Of a stretch of 64,000 bases of DNA, positions 23,957 to 34,991 are shown piece after piece (within the stretch, counting starts at the first letter, position 1; each line of letters begins with the position of its first letter). The notes below the pieces were generated by a model. It ran no database searches. It was not told where the DNA came from and saw only the letters and a list, made by a program, of their open reading frames with translations. This stretch comes from Gnetum montanum. Lineage: Eukaryota; Streptophyta; Gnetopsida; Gnetales; Gnetaceae. A program made the translations under genes and the position numbers. Location of the stretch: positions 1 to 64,000 of the forward strand of contig MNCI01026571.1 of assembly GCA_015680685.1 (NCBI GenBank). The letters run 5' to 3'.

Positions 23957-26700
23957 ATGGCACCTAAGAGAGGACTATAGGCAAGAGGATCATCACAGCA
24001 TCAGGAAAAGTGACCACATGATGGAAGGGATCAAAAACAACAACAACTTTAACAACATCTTTAAGAGTAAGAAATTGAGACCAATCATGCTACCAAGCCC
24101 CTACACAATGAGCCTAAGGTGGAATCTATTCGTCAGATTCCCAAAGTAGAAACATGGTAATCCATGCAAGAATCCTAAGACCATAGCCTAATATTGAGGT
24201 CACACTCATAGAGGCCTATCTAGAAAATTTCTACACCAATGAAATTCAAAGTTCCATCCTTTAGGAACTTAATTTTGGAGCTTTCCTAGAGCTTGCCTCA
24301 AAAGAGGTTAGAACACGACTTTAAGGGTTTCCATTATGACCCATTATCTCTAATAATGGGGAATGGTATATGGAGGAAACCTACCTCTTTTGGAATAATT
24401 GACAATGAGATTCAACTATAAAATTAAAAGACATTACCATCTCCTACTTAGTTGAGGCAATTGTAGAGACCCTCAAAATCCCAAATACTAGGACAAAGCT
24501 ACTAGAATTATCAACACAGGCGAACCTAGAAGTAAAGAAAGAAGGGATCTAGAAATGCTATGTAGTGAACTATAAGGCATACAGTTTCCTAACCAAGGTG
24601 AAGTGATCTTATTTCAATATTATATTCTATTACCTTAATTCAATGTTGAGGCCAAGCAAGGTGACTACCTCCTCCACTAGGGCATGTATGATTCTAAGTG
24701 GAAAATTTTGTCAACCTACCCTAGCTCATCCTTCTTAAAATAGAAAAGTATTTCAAAGAAAATGAGAAGGGTAGGAAGATACTCCCCTTTCTATGTCTAA
24801 TCAAAACATTGTACAACCAAGGAGGAATAGCTCACTATTCTGATGATGTAATCCACTGAGATCCTTTCACATCATGATAGGAGATGATGAAAGACAAAGT
24901 TGTTGCAAAGCTTCAAGAAGAGGAACTGTCACCACCTTTAGCACTAGAAATAACACCAAAAATGCTTATAGGTGCCAAAATCCTAAGGAAACTTAGGAAG
25001 CAACAACTATAACAACAACAAGATTCTGGAGGTTGTGGTGAATCTTTGATGTGCAAACTAGCCATGAGCCATTTGAATGAGGTCACAAGGATCATCAACT
25101 AGCTAGACAATGAAATGACATTGTTATTCTCTTCACAAAGAAATTAGGCACCCATTCGCTCCAATCTTGGTACCAGAGAAGTCACTATGTTCATACTAAG
25201 ACAAGCATTCCCTAAAATTTCTAGGAATGTAGCAATGTTCTCTATAATACTAGAGAAGGTGTGCAAGTGGCAATCCTAGTTATCACAGAAAAGGACCAAG
25301 ATACAACAACAGAGGTGGTGACTAATTGTATTGGAGAAGCTCTAAGTTCTCCTACAACATCTATCCATAATGTTGTTTCCATCGTACATATACAAGCATC
25401 ATCAAGAGTAAGGAGTGAAAGGATGAGTGTTGCTTAGAATGAAGAAGTGTTGAATGGACTAGTGGAAGCTCAGAAATTGATTCTAGAGATCTTTGATCCC
25501 CTAGAAGACATATTAGCTACTCAGTCAAATTATTAGAGAAAAAAGGACAAGATATTGATTTCAAATTTACAACTTCAGGAGGTTGCTATTAGCAATCGAT
25601 AGTTGGCTGCTAAGGTTGCAGAGTGCAGAGCTCATCTTTCTAATCCTACCATTCTCAAGCCATAACTTACTAGAGATGAAGATTTTCAATAGCTTAAACA
25701 AAAATACAAAGAGGCTAAGAATGCCAAGGAAATGATGATCTTTGATGCATCATTATCTGAAGCAATGGTAAATTCCAATGACCATGACCTCTATCAAGTT
25801 TGCAAGGAAAATATGATGCTTATCCAAGATAATCATCACCTATGAAATGCTAAGAAATAAAAAGACCAAATGGTGGAGTACATTTGTCAACAATAGAAGT
25901 ATCTTGCCAAGGTGAACTTAGACTCAATAAGGTTGGTTGTTGAAAACAAGAAGCTCTAAATGAAGGAGGTTTGTGTTCTTTACCAAAAGACCATAATTGA
26001 GATTGTTAACTAGAAGAATAAGGGCCTAGAATATGAATCAGTTAAGAACCATTACAAGGACAAGGTCAAGATGCTTAAGGAAGTCAATAGAAAAGAAACC
26101 AAGTTAGCTAAGGTAAACATAAACGAAGCTCTCTAACAACTCAAACAAAAAGGTAATGTATGGTAGCCCATCTTTGATAGTCTCAACAAATGCAACTAAA
26201 TAGAAATCTACCTAAAGGATTTGCAAAGTGAAGAGATGACTAAGTACATGAAGTAAGCCAACCTCTAGTATGCAAACTTGGTAATGCTAATAGTAGAGAG
26301 GCCTATATCAGAATTGGAAAAGTAGGTGCCCAACTCTTATCTTCTCTATGAGGTAGAGTTGAAGCTCCACAAAGTAACTAAATAGAAGTTGGAAGTTGCC
26401 AATGCATAGCTTAAAATTCTTAGAAGAAAATTCACTTATCAAAGATTTGTTGCTAAGAGCTTGACCATGAGAATAAGTGACTATAAGAAGCTACAAAATA
26501 TTGTTTGTACATTTGACATCAAACATAGAAAATTCACAACCTAGTTTATCAATGTAAAGGAGATGTTTCCCTCTCTTCCATGCCCATTCAATGTACTTAC
26601 ACTATCTCATCTAGGCAAAGTAGCCTAGACCATTCATGACCCATGGGACAAGGAGGAAAAGATTAAGGCACTCTTAGATTTCTTTGAACTTTCAATGGCA
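23957..26700 (+). pseudogene. E2 second ORF (plant transposon-protein-like plus coiled coil)
   Basis: Starts MAPKRG directly after the predicted intron. A middle block near 24780 reads ILPFLCLIKTLYNQGGI, aligning with E3 (ALPFPCLIRKLCWCAGI) and with the LLFP.LI..LC..AGV word of the putative plant transposon protein family (Transposase_32). The C-terminal half (about 25440-26480) is rich in Lys, Glu and Leu with heptad-like spacing. Examples are KEVNRKETKLAKVNINEAL and YANLVMLIVERPISELEK, the latter matching YANLDMLTVGCPRTKLEK in E3. I recognise no enzyme motif. Numerous stops. Possible roles are structural or element-specific regulatory protein; this is inference. Confidence 0.6.
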
Positions 26701-26980
26701 ACAAGGTAGTCTTGACCTTCAAAAGAGCAAGGATGTGATGAAGGATCCTCCATGCCATGATAGCCTCCACCTCCAAGCATGGTTTGAAAACTTCCTCTTG
26801 CCTCTATCCATCCAATAAGTACTTGCTAATTTTTACTAGAAAGTGTCCAATCTCTTTGTACATTACACTAATTTTGAAACTATGTGAAATGACACTCAAG
26901 AGTTCTTTTATTTATTAGAGTTTGTTAATTAATTTCATACTTCCCCAAATTTTGTAAGAAACTCTATTTTATATTGTTCA

Positions 26981-27014
26981 CTCAAGGATGAGTTTTCAAT
27001 TAGTTGTGGTTGTA
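26981..27014 (+). promoter_or_regulatory. Conserved 34-bp block before E2 3' LTR
   Basis: Begins CTCAAGGATGAGTTTTCA and abuts the 3' LTR. E3 has a 34-bp counterpart at 47041-47074 in the same position. This is where the polypurine tract that primes plus-strand DNA is expected, although purine content is only moderate. Confidence 0.6.
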
Positions 27015-27862
27015 TCATAAAGCATCAATAAGTCAACTACGCTGATGCATGTCTATCAACGTAGCTGCATCGATGCATCTTAGGATGTGTTTGCACAAGT
27101 GAATTGATGTTGATCCTCCCAAAGCCTATATAAGTGCAAATTCTTGCCACGTTTATGGCACCTTCGATCAATCTAGCAACTAGGATCTTGTAGTTTTCGT
27201 CCATAGAACTTAGAAAATATTCAATAAGTGCTTGTAGCATGGGTTTGAGTGAATTATAAGGAGTCTTATTTGAGTGGCATTGTACCTGGACACATTCCAT
27301 GAACGAAAATAAGATCGATATTGATTTATATTCATTGTAGCATTTTGACTTAGAATAAATTTATTTTCAACATACTTTACTTTTGTGTACTTAGTTAATA
27401 TTTCCATTTTATGCATATAAATTAATTGGAGGAATAAGCATGACTAGTTTTGAGTGTAATTTTAGTAGCATTATTGCTTGGTTTGCCTAGTAGCATGACA
27501 CTTGGCAATCCCAGCAGTGGGTACGTGAGTTTAGGACGTGTACAATAAACTAGAAATGGATACTTATCATCCTTAGGATAGTTTAAGATTTATTTTCTTG
27601 TTAATATTTAGACTAATTAAATCATTAATTTCCATTATTTTATCTAGCTTAGCCATAGTTGAAAACATCAATAAATAATGCCTCATTTTGGACTAAACCA
27701 TATGTAACAAAGCTATCACTAGTCCAAGTGAGAAGATAGCAACTTGTGATCAACACTTAATGATCTATATACACACTAGTCCCATCCACAAAATTCAACT
27801 AGATTACATGTACATGCTTGTGATTTGTATGATTGGTGTAGGGGACACTTGGCTACTCATCA
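27015..27862 (+). repeat. E2 3' LTR (848 bp)
   Basis: Counterpart of 18330-19202. TATA box in AGCCTATATAAGTGC near 27125-27139; ATGCAT/GATGCATC words at about 27043-27080. Ends CTACTCATCA and is followed by the target duplication ATTGA. Confidence 0.85.
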
Positions 27863-28460
27863 ATTGACTAGCTATTGATTTTATGATGTATGATGAGAAT
27901 GTTGAACTATTTATTTATAAGCATAATTAGATAGAAAATGTTGGCTATTCATTATCACTATCTTTCTTCCTTTAAATCATTAGAAGATGAACATCTTTGA
28001 CTACTATAATATTCTATGATGTTTTAAAAATGTTTGAAGTAAATTTAGTTGTATTACCATTTTTAGATAAAATGACATCATGGGAGATGATAACCATACA
28101 TTAAAAGGGATCAAGACATGGTACTCCTTTTGATCACAAAGTTATCCCATAAATATGTCCTTCATAGGATGAGATCTAAGCTTGATTTCATGCTCTAGAG
28201 GAATGTGGACATAAAATGCTAAGCTAAAATTTCTTAAATGCTTTAAATTGGATTTTAACTCATTTATTTTTCATATGATAATTCTCTATTTTCTCCTAAC
28301 CTCACTAGTATGGTTACTAAGATATACAATTTTGTTAACTACTTCTGCAAGTAGGTATGATTTACATCCCATGAAGTGCATCATAGAATAAACCATATTT
28401 ATGATGGTGCAAGTTGATTTCACAAAGATAATAATAACAACTATTACACAAGTTGTAATA
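27863..28460 (-). mobile_element. Element E8 part 2: Ty1/copia integrase remnant
   Basis: Minus strand reads MVYSMMHFMGCKSYLLAEVV then NKIVYLSNHTS (about 28415-28315), the copia integrase block ARSM...FWAEA..TAVYLLNR. It continues with LKSNLKHLRNFSLAFYVHIP (about 28250-28190; family pattern PSLKHLRVFGC.AYVHIP) and KDIFMG at about 28160. It joins E8 part 1 in order and orientation, with E2 inserted between integrase and RT. Confidence 0.82.
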
Positions 28461-29640
28461 GATAATTAGTGGAATATATTTAATTCCACATGCCATCAAA
28501 GAAAGTTTCCTATTCCTACTCAAACATGTATCTTAATAAAATATTATCAAAAGATTTGAAAATAGCTCTATCTCTAATAATGTTCCCATAAAGGTTAACT
28601 ATCTCAAATTCTAATTTTCCAAAAATTTTAGGAAAACTTGTAAGTTCAACTAAATAAAGAATAATATGTATTTTAGAGCATCAACATCAAAATTCTGTAT
28701 CCATTTGTGCTATAAGAACTATATGTTAATGAATAAACAGCTTGTACATTCTAATATCAATAATCTATTTTTCAACAAGTTTTATGAGTAAAAAGTCATG
28801 TACACAATAATTTGTATGCAAAGTTGTAATATGATAATGTGAAAAAATCAAGTTTATGCACTAAAGAAACGATAGAAATCTTGATAAATAACAAAGAATT
28901 TGAAGAAAACTATAGCACAATGCAACATCTAGAGAATGTTGCTCAAAAACATCATCTAGAGGAATGAAAACATCACCATCATTTTATTGGTCATAAGCTA
29001 AAGGATGTGCAACATCAATAGAAATGTACTTTTTCATGTTTCATTTAGTAGAATTTAATAGCAATGATGAATTTAGAGCAACATTTTACATATATTTAGC
29101 TTTAATTTGTTTTTCAAAAAAAGATCGCTTTAATCTTTACAATAACTTTGCTATTTTGATTTGCCTTACTTTATGAAAACAATACTTGTTTATCAGCTAT
29201 ATTTCTAATCAAAAATTTCTGCCACTTCACAAACAAACATCATCAAACATTGCTGGCTAAGTAGATGCACATCAAACTTCACTCTAGTGATTTATAACCA
29301 TGACAAGTAAAGAGCCTTGAATTCTTTGACATATGCTATACTAGGCAAATCCTTCGACATAAAATTTAAAAGTCCAAGAGTTCTGGGTGATTTGTAACCA
29401 TGAAAATTATAAATAAAAAATGAAGGGAAAAATAAAACCTCTTTTGTCCTGCATTTTTGGCAACTAAAAGAAACAGTGTAAAATTCTGTACATTGCATTG
29501 AGCAGCAATCGCCTTAATCACAACCTCTAGAACTCGGAAAAATAAATACATAACATAGCATACTCTTAACACTTCCTTCTTTCATTTCCATAGTCCACCG
29601 TAAATAACAAAAGGAAATTCTTAATATTATTAGAGCAGAC
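28461..29640. other. Unassigned, possibly more of E8
   Basis: Should hold the copia gag/protease if E8 is complete. I could not recognise a zinc knuckle or the gag-pre-integrase motif in the minus frames. AT-rich. Confidence 0.35.
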
Positions 29641-30990
29641 TACAAGTTGCATGGTTGCCTTAATTTTATCTTTGTTTTTTTGTCCTCCTTGCCATGACCT
29701 TTAGACTTTTCACGTTATTGGGCACGGCATTTCTTGATGAATCGAAAATAGTATATTACCACTGATCTGTTTGGTAAATTAGCCTAACTTAACTAAAATT
29801 GCTCAGGACAAGGGTGCGAAAGTGAGGTTTTTTGTTTTTTCACTGGACAGCATTCAGTTACACTGAATCAGCCGCTATTGTCATCCAAGGATTCGAAGCT
29901 TATCACTCACAGATTCGCAGGATACAATCTAGTTATTTAAGGCGTTGTTAATGTTTCGATATCCTGTGGCATGGTATAAATAATTGAGGCTGAGATTGGG
30001 ACTGTATTATCAACTGTTTCCTGCCAAACGTCGCATGTTTTCTGGAATAACAAGCGCCTGAAACTGAGACTCTGACGAGAAATTCTGCGTAGTCATTTTG
30101 GTGTCACAATGTGTGTGAAGCAATCCAAAATAGATCAAACCAAGACGAGAGTGAACCAGTCCTAGACTGTATTAAGGTTGGTAATAGAATGTACAATAAC
30201 ACCAATTAAGGTATATAATTTGTCAATTAATGCATGTGGCCGGCTACCTTTAACGAGCCAGAAGAACGTTTTACGACTTCCTTGAAGTTTACCGAGCGAG
30301 AAGAAGTTGCGAACTCACACTCTGCTAGAGTCAAATATCACGGAACACTTGTTTCGTTTTTCTGCTCAAAGGCACCAAAGAAACAATTTTTTTATACACG
30401 GGTAAAGACTAAAAAATCTGGGTCTGCGTAACTTTGCAAAAGCAGCCCAAGCGCATTGAAAAAAGAGGCAAAAACATCCCACAAAGAGTGCCCTCAACCT
30501 TAAACCTTAAACACAAATATTTGATGCATAAAATGACAAATATCCCAAGCACAGGTGTGCAATCTGGTCGTGTGAAAAGGATTGTCACACAAAATTCTTC
30601 GAATGAAAGAGCCGCCTTGTTGAAACTGTCAGCGGACGAACTTGCAGTACACTCAATGGATGCAGACGATTTCGCAGGCTTGAAACATGCCGCATAGTTT
30701 AAGCAACGTTGTTGTAGGTTGACGGGCACAATTGATGCAGTAGCAACAGAACAGAACTGGAAGAGGAAGAACATAGTTACAGACAAATTCTAAATTAAGA
30801 TCCAAATTAAACGACGTGTATTTTGCAGTAGCAGCCGGACTTGACCCGTGCCAAGCCCTAGGTCGCCTAACTAATAGTCTAATACTTTTGTTTAACGGCT
30901 TAATTAAGCTGGTCAATCGTATTCTACCAATTTTCTCAATTAATGCTTTCCATAAAAAAAAGTGTTGCAACATTACCCAACGCTGTGCTT
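29641..30990. other. Unassigned higher-complexity DNA
   Basis: Base composition is visibly more balanced than the flanks and CpG is more frequent. Overlapping ORFs exist on both strands: 30409-30786 minus (125 codons) and 30434-30697 plus (87 codons, ending SADELAVHSMDADDF...). They cannot both be coding and neither matches a family I know. The region may be the promoter side of the candidate gene at 31172. Confidence 0.4.
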
Positions 30991-31000
30991 CTATAAATCA
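30991..31000 (+). promoter_or_regulatory. TATA box candidate for the 31172 ORF
   Basis: CTATAAATCA, about 180 bp upstream of the ATG at 31172, leaving room for a roughly 145-nt leader. Confidence 0.35.
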
Positions 31001-31171
31001 AAACTTTGCCCCCGCCATTGCTGCAGTAACAGAGCTCTTAAAAGGAGGGTGTCATATCCTCCCCTAAGATTCTCATATACAGCAGTTGCTTTTTAAGGCC
31101 CTGCAAAACATAAAGTCATCTCTAAAGAGATCTTACATACAGCAATTGTTGGTAGTGGTATTGGAACATTA

Positions 31172-31474
31172 ATGGCTAGTGTAAATAACAGCAACAAGAT
31201 CGGCAACATTCAACTTATTCAGAGGAGAGTTGCATGTTCTGGGATTCTGATGGGGCTTTTGAGATTCTTCACTTGTAAATTGTGGGTTGAAGCCATAAAA
31301 TTGGGTATCGGCAGAGCCATGCATGAGGGCAATGCTCGATCTCCTAGGGCGTCCATAAGATTATATCGCCTGCTTCTTGCATCAAATATACCCAGAAATC
31401 CGTCCAGGAAGTTCCCCAGAACTGAGATTGAGACTGAGACAACCCTGCTTGGGTTGAGCATGAAGAAATTTTGA
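31172..31474 (+). CDS. Small basic protein of 100 residues, unrecognised (candidate gene)
   Basis: An uninterrupted ORF opens ATTAATGGCTAGT, a good plant start context (A at -3, G at +4), with a TATA box 180 bp upstream. The product is basic. A hydrophobic, Cys-containing helix-like part lies around residues 18-45 (RRVACSGILMGLLRFFTCK), then an Arg/Ser-rich part (NARSPRASIRLYRLL) and an acidic-to-hydrophobic tail ending GLSMKKF. There is no signal peptide and no known domain. Antisense ORFs overlap it (31219-31461). It is one of very few open frames in the window lying in non-repetitive, less AT-rich DNA. It could be a lineage-specific gene, a first exon, or chance. Confidence 0.35.
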   Translation: MASVNNSNKIGNIQLIQRRVACSGILMGLLRFFTCKLWVEAIKLGIGRAMHEGNARSPRASIRLYRLLLASNIPRNPSRKFPRTEIETETTLLGLSMKKF

Positions 31475-32459
31475 TTCTAGTTTCTACCCATGAGTTTTTA
31501 ATGTCTCTGTGCTGTTGGTGAACCACAGATCCTGTATTTATCTGCACATTGTTTCATTCATCATTTGATATGATGATGAATCTTGATTCTTGAATGCTTA
31601 TTTTCAAGATAGGAAAATGGTCTCTTGATTTTTTGGGTATGAAAAACTGAGGGGATAAGTGCTTGATTTAAAAGTTGATATCAGTCAAAGTTGGACCTGC
31701 TGCATGAAGCTGAACTTTAATTTTCCAGTACCGGTTCCCCCTGCATTTATCTGGGTTGAAAAAAAAAATTGTTGAAAATATTGAGGTAAACATGACTAAT
31801 TGAGCTAGCTTTCGATAACATCATTACCATGATGACAGATGCATACTGCTATGATTCCTTGCTATGATTCCTTGTTAATTGTATGCTTATGTGCAAAATC
31901 GTGTCGATACGTAGAGATCATCAGCATTATGTCACATCATCAGCATTATGTCACATCATTAGGGGTATGGCAGATTTTTGTAATAGAAATACGTTGAACC
32001 ATGCATGAACACCTATAACAAATGTCTGCGAATTGGTAAGTCAACGGTTTAGAATATCTTTTTGGAGTTAAAATGTGGCCTGGCTTTTTACGTGTAAGTG
32101 CTGCGGTCAAATCATTGGTTCTATTCAGTATTAAATATTACAGTAATTCATACGCCATTGAATGATACTAAATTAGTCAACACTAAATTAGTTGATACTA
32201 TAAAGAGAAAATTAATTAAGGTTCATGTAAAGGCATTCATGTTTTATGGTTTTACCTCTACCTTTGAAGTGTTTTGCTTAATACACAAACAAATTATTAA
32301 TTGAGTTATACTCATAGCAACCGGTGTAAATTTAAAATGGTTTTAACATTACATTATTAATTCTATTTACATGTATTCCAAATGATACCAATAGCTTATT
32401 TTCCACCTCAAACCAGATTCTATATTTAAAAACATTTGTGTTTTTTATTTTTTGGGATT
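31475..32459. other. Unassigned, with two short tandem repeats
   Basis: A 13-bp unit (CTATGATTCCTTG) is doubled near 31850-31876, and a 19-bp unit (TCAGCATTATGTCACATCA) is doubled at 31921-31958. Otherwise AT-rich with no gene recognised. The short ORF 32098-32304 is not supported. Confidence 0.5.
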
Positions 32460-32600
32460 GTCATTTGGAGTATTAGCAAGGTGCTATTTTCTTAGTCAAA
32501 GACCTGGGTTCGAGCCACTTGAAGAGATTAGACTTTTGCTCATCTACCACCCTCCTAGGACATTGCATAGTAGGCTTGCACTGTGGCTTCAAGTGATGAC
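32460..32600 (+). mobile_element. SINE-like copy, family A
   Basis: Contains GGGTTCGAGCCAC (32506-32518), a near-perfect RNA polymerase III B box, with TTAGCAAGGTGC about 35 bases upstream as an A box. A diverged copy lies at 50287-50430, sharing ATTTG at the left, TCTT.G.TC.AAGAC, the B box, and GAGATTAGACTTTTGCTCATCT-like text downstream. Two dispersed copies with tRNA-type promoters indicate a tRNA-derived SINE. It is not an intact tRNA. Confidence 0.6.
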
Positions 32601-32701
32601 ATTTTTTAGTTTTAACTAAAATTATTTAAATTTATATTTTTAAATTTTAAATTTTATAATAGCTCCTAGTGAATAACCACACTATAATATTTATAACAAT
32701 G

Positions 32702-32785
32702 AGGTGTTAGCTTAGGGGTATGCGCCTTGGCTTGGTAACCCTAGGTCACAAACTCTATTCCACTAGGTACCATTGACTTATAAAC
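32702..32785 (+). mobile_element. SINE-like copy, family B
   Basis: GTGTTAGCTTAGGGGTA is a tRNA-like A box. The downstream CTAGGTCACAAACTCTATTCC is a decayed B box, followed by ACTAGGTACCATTGA. A second copy occurs on the minus strand at 33630-33712 with TTAGCTTAGTGGTA, GTTTGATTCTACTAGGTAG and CATTGAG in the same order. Confidence 0.5.
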
Positions 32786-33629
32786 TTCTTTTAAATCTTT
32801 GGGTATATGAATGTTTTACTTCTTTTGGGTTCCAACACCACCATACAATATAATAATTATAAGCAAAAAAATTAATATTTATTAAATGTAAACAATGATA
32901 TTATTTTTTTCTACTATTTGCTTTTTCATCACAAAAGGCTAAAAGTTCTTATCTAGAAAACCTAACCTCTTTTGGAATGGTTGCATAGAGGCTGAAACCC
33001 AAATTTGAAGAATAAGCACCTTATCACTCAAAATGATGACCATAAACAATGATATCTATGATTCAAAATTCACCCTAAGCTATTTATTTTACTAATTGTA
33101 AATATAACAAATTTTTGAGAGAAATCTTGTTACTCTATTCCACTCCACACATATCTTTTATCATTCAAGAGTAATAATATCAAACCTCAATCATTAATTT
33201 TCTCATATCATTTCATAATTTTAATTCAATTTTTTTAAAGAAACATAATTCTAAACAACTTTGGTGCTAATATTTCACATTAGGAATCAATCCACATTTG
33301 CATATTCTTTACAAAGTATTCATATTACTAAACATAAGCAACCTTGAGTTTAGTAAAGTCTTAGCTTTATTAATCAAAACAAAAAAAAATTACAAGCACT
33401 CATTTTCATAGGTACTAGATACTAGAGTAGAATAATCACAATTAAAGATAAAGTCATGCTAAGTGCAATGGAAGTAAGAGTAGAATAGCTACATTGACTT
33501 CTCCTTGAAATAATTGAAATAATTTAGGTCAATATACAACATAGTCCAAATATGCATTTTTGTCTTTTGGAAGAGTGTTGGAACCTGAAATAATTGAATC
33601 TTAAGTATACTCTAAGATTTATTGAAGTT
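32786..33629. other. Unassigned AT-rich DNA
   Basis: No gene or repeat recognised. Confidence 0.5.
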
Positions 33630-33712
33630 AATAACTCAATGCTACCTAGTAGAATCAAACATGTAACATGGGGTTATAGGGCCAATACCTATACCACTAA
33701 GCTAACACATCA
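33630..33712 (-). mobile_element. SINE-like copy, family B (inverted)
   Basis: Reverse complement reads GTTAGCTTAGTGGTATAGGT ... GTTTGATTCTACTAGGTAGC, colinear with 32702-32785. The A box is a better match to tRNA than in the other copy. Confidence 0.5.
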
Positions 33713-33834
33713 TTTTTTTTAATTATCTTTACCTAAGCCATTATGCTTGGGATCATAATATTAAGCACAAAATGATTCATCACTTTGGAATAATATTATT
33801 TTATTTTATTCAAAGAAAACTTAGTAATTATAAG

Positions 33835-34060
33835 ATGTCTTCTTCTTGTAGGGCATATTCCACAATCACTGATGATTCAACAAGGAGATGTAACAGAGTT
33901 ATTAATAATTGAGATGAAGTTTCATAATAGTTGAAAGTTGTATATCACCATTTGTATCCATACTATTTGTATTTCATTTCATTCTTTACCAAGATGAAAA
34001 ATTAGGAACCTAGAGGGTAACATTATGTTGCTACCTAATCATTCAATCCCATCAACAAGT
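33835..34060 (+). pseudogene. Gag N-terminal fragment related to E4
   Basis: ATG at 33835 opens MSSSCRAYSTITDDSTRRCN and runs parallel to the E4 gag start at 34992 (MSSSHRVDFPPTNDSTRECN), including the same in-frame stop shortly after. It ends where E4's LTR begins, so E4 (or a related copy) sits directly against the gag of a sibling element. No LTR or primer site was seen upstream of this fragment. Confidence 0.7.
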
Positions 34061-34859
34061 TGTGTCGACACATATCTAGCTTTGTCAATGCATCAACGTT
34101 AATGCAAGTATAATAAATGGCCATATAAATGGGTGCATTCACCATATTTATGGTACCATGAGGTCGATATCATAGCCAAACTCTATCAGTTTGTCTCCAG
34201 GAAAGTTATAATTTATCACCAAGTGCGTATAACATGAATCAAGTGGATTGTGCAAAATTTTATTTAAGTGATCATGTACATGAACATAGTATAATGGTAG
34301 TAATAAAATTGAGATCCATCTCCTTCATTGTAGGACTTAGCTTAGCTTTATATTTTCTTTAATTGCAATTACTTTTAATTGTTCTTTAATTCACAAGTGC
34401 TTAGTTAATTATTTTATATTCATCACACTTAATCACATCATATACATATGACCAACTTTGAGCATAAATCCATTAACATTTGGTAATCCCAATAGTGCAC
34501 CACTTGGTATGTCTAGCAATAGGGATTTGGTAATCCAACAATGTTCATGCATGTTTAAGATGTGTATGACAAGTTACAAATAGATACTTCATGCATAGGC
34601 TAGACTAGATTTAATTCTTCATACTTGGAATAGATAATTACAATTTTTAATATTTTACAAATACTTTATCATTTGTGTCAATCATACTAAACCATATGAA
34701 CTAGTCACACACAAGTGTGATCGAGAAGACAACGACCAGTGATCTAACACTTAACTACCTAGATGATTATACTAGTCCTAGTCCATGGAATTTGACTTGA
34801 TCATGCATGAATACTTATGATCTATATGGTTGGGCTTAGAATCTATTCTACCCTTATCA
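34061..34859 (+). repeat. E4 LTR (about 800 bp)
   Basis: Begins with the perfect palindrome TGTGTCGACACA (34061-34072), followed by CAATGCATCAACG. TATA box CATATAAAT at 34122-34130. The distal part shares GAGCATAAA, CACTTGGTA, CTAAACCATATG and the end CTTATCA with the E2 LTR. The exact start is uncertain. Confidence 0.7.
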
Positions 34860-34860
34860 T

Positions 34861-34878
34861 TGGCATTATTTTTAGGGA
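34861..34878 (+). promoter_or_regulatory. E4 primer-binding site (tRNA-Asp type)
   Basis: TGGCATTATTTTTAGGGA, 10 of 18 matches to the tRNA-Asp complement, in the position expected after the LTR. Confidence 0.65.
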
Positions 34879-34991
34879 CTAGTGCTAGTAGTTTGGATAG
34901 TTAGAATCATCTATGAATCATTGTTAGAACATAAATCCATTTATCATTTAAAAAAAATTATTTTATTCTAAGAACACTCAATAATCAAAAG

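Larger units (their letters stand above)
18330..27862 (+). mobile_element. Element E2: gag plus second-ORF LTR retrotransposon without pol
   Basis: Two LTRs (18330-19202 and 27015-27862) flank 7.8 kb of internal DNA. A perfect 5-bp target duplication ATTGA (18325-18329 and 27863-27867) proves insertion as a unit into copia element E8. Contents: tRNA-Asp-type primer site, gag (19337 to about 21060), a 2.9-kb non-coding middle with an internal TATA promoter, a predicted intron, and a second ORF (23957 to about 26700). No protease, RT or integrase was recognised in any frame. It closely parallels E3. Confidence 0.85.

Noticed and set aside
30409-30786. 125-codon minus-strand ORF with signal-like start
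   Set aside because: Overlaps an 87-codon plus ORF; neither is recognised and no promoter or splice evidence favours one, so no CDS is called.
32506-32518. Possible tRNA gene at the B box
   Set aside because: No acceptor stem or anticodon arm could be folded; the homologous copy at 50332 shows a dispersed SINE-like repeat.
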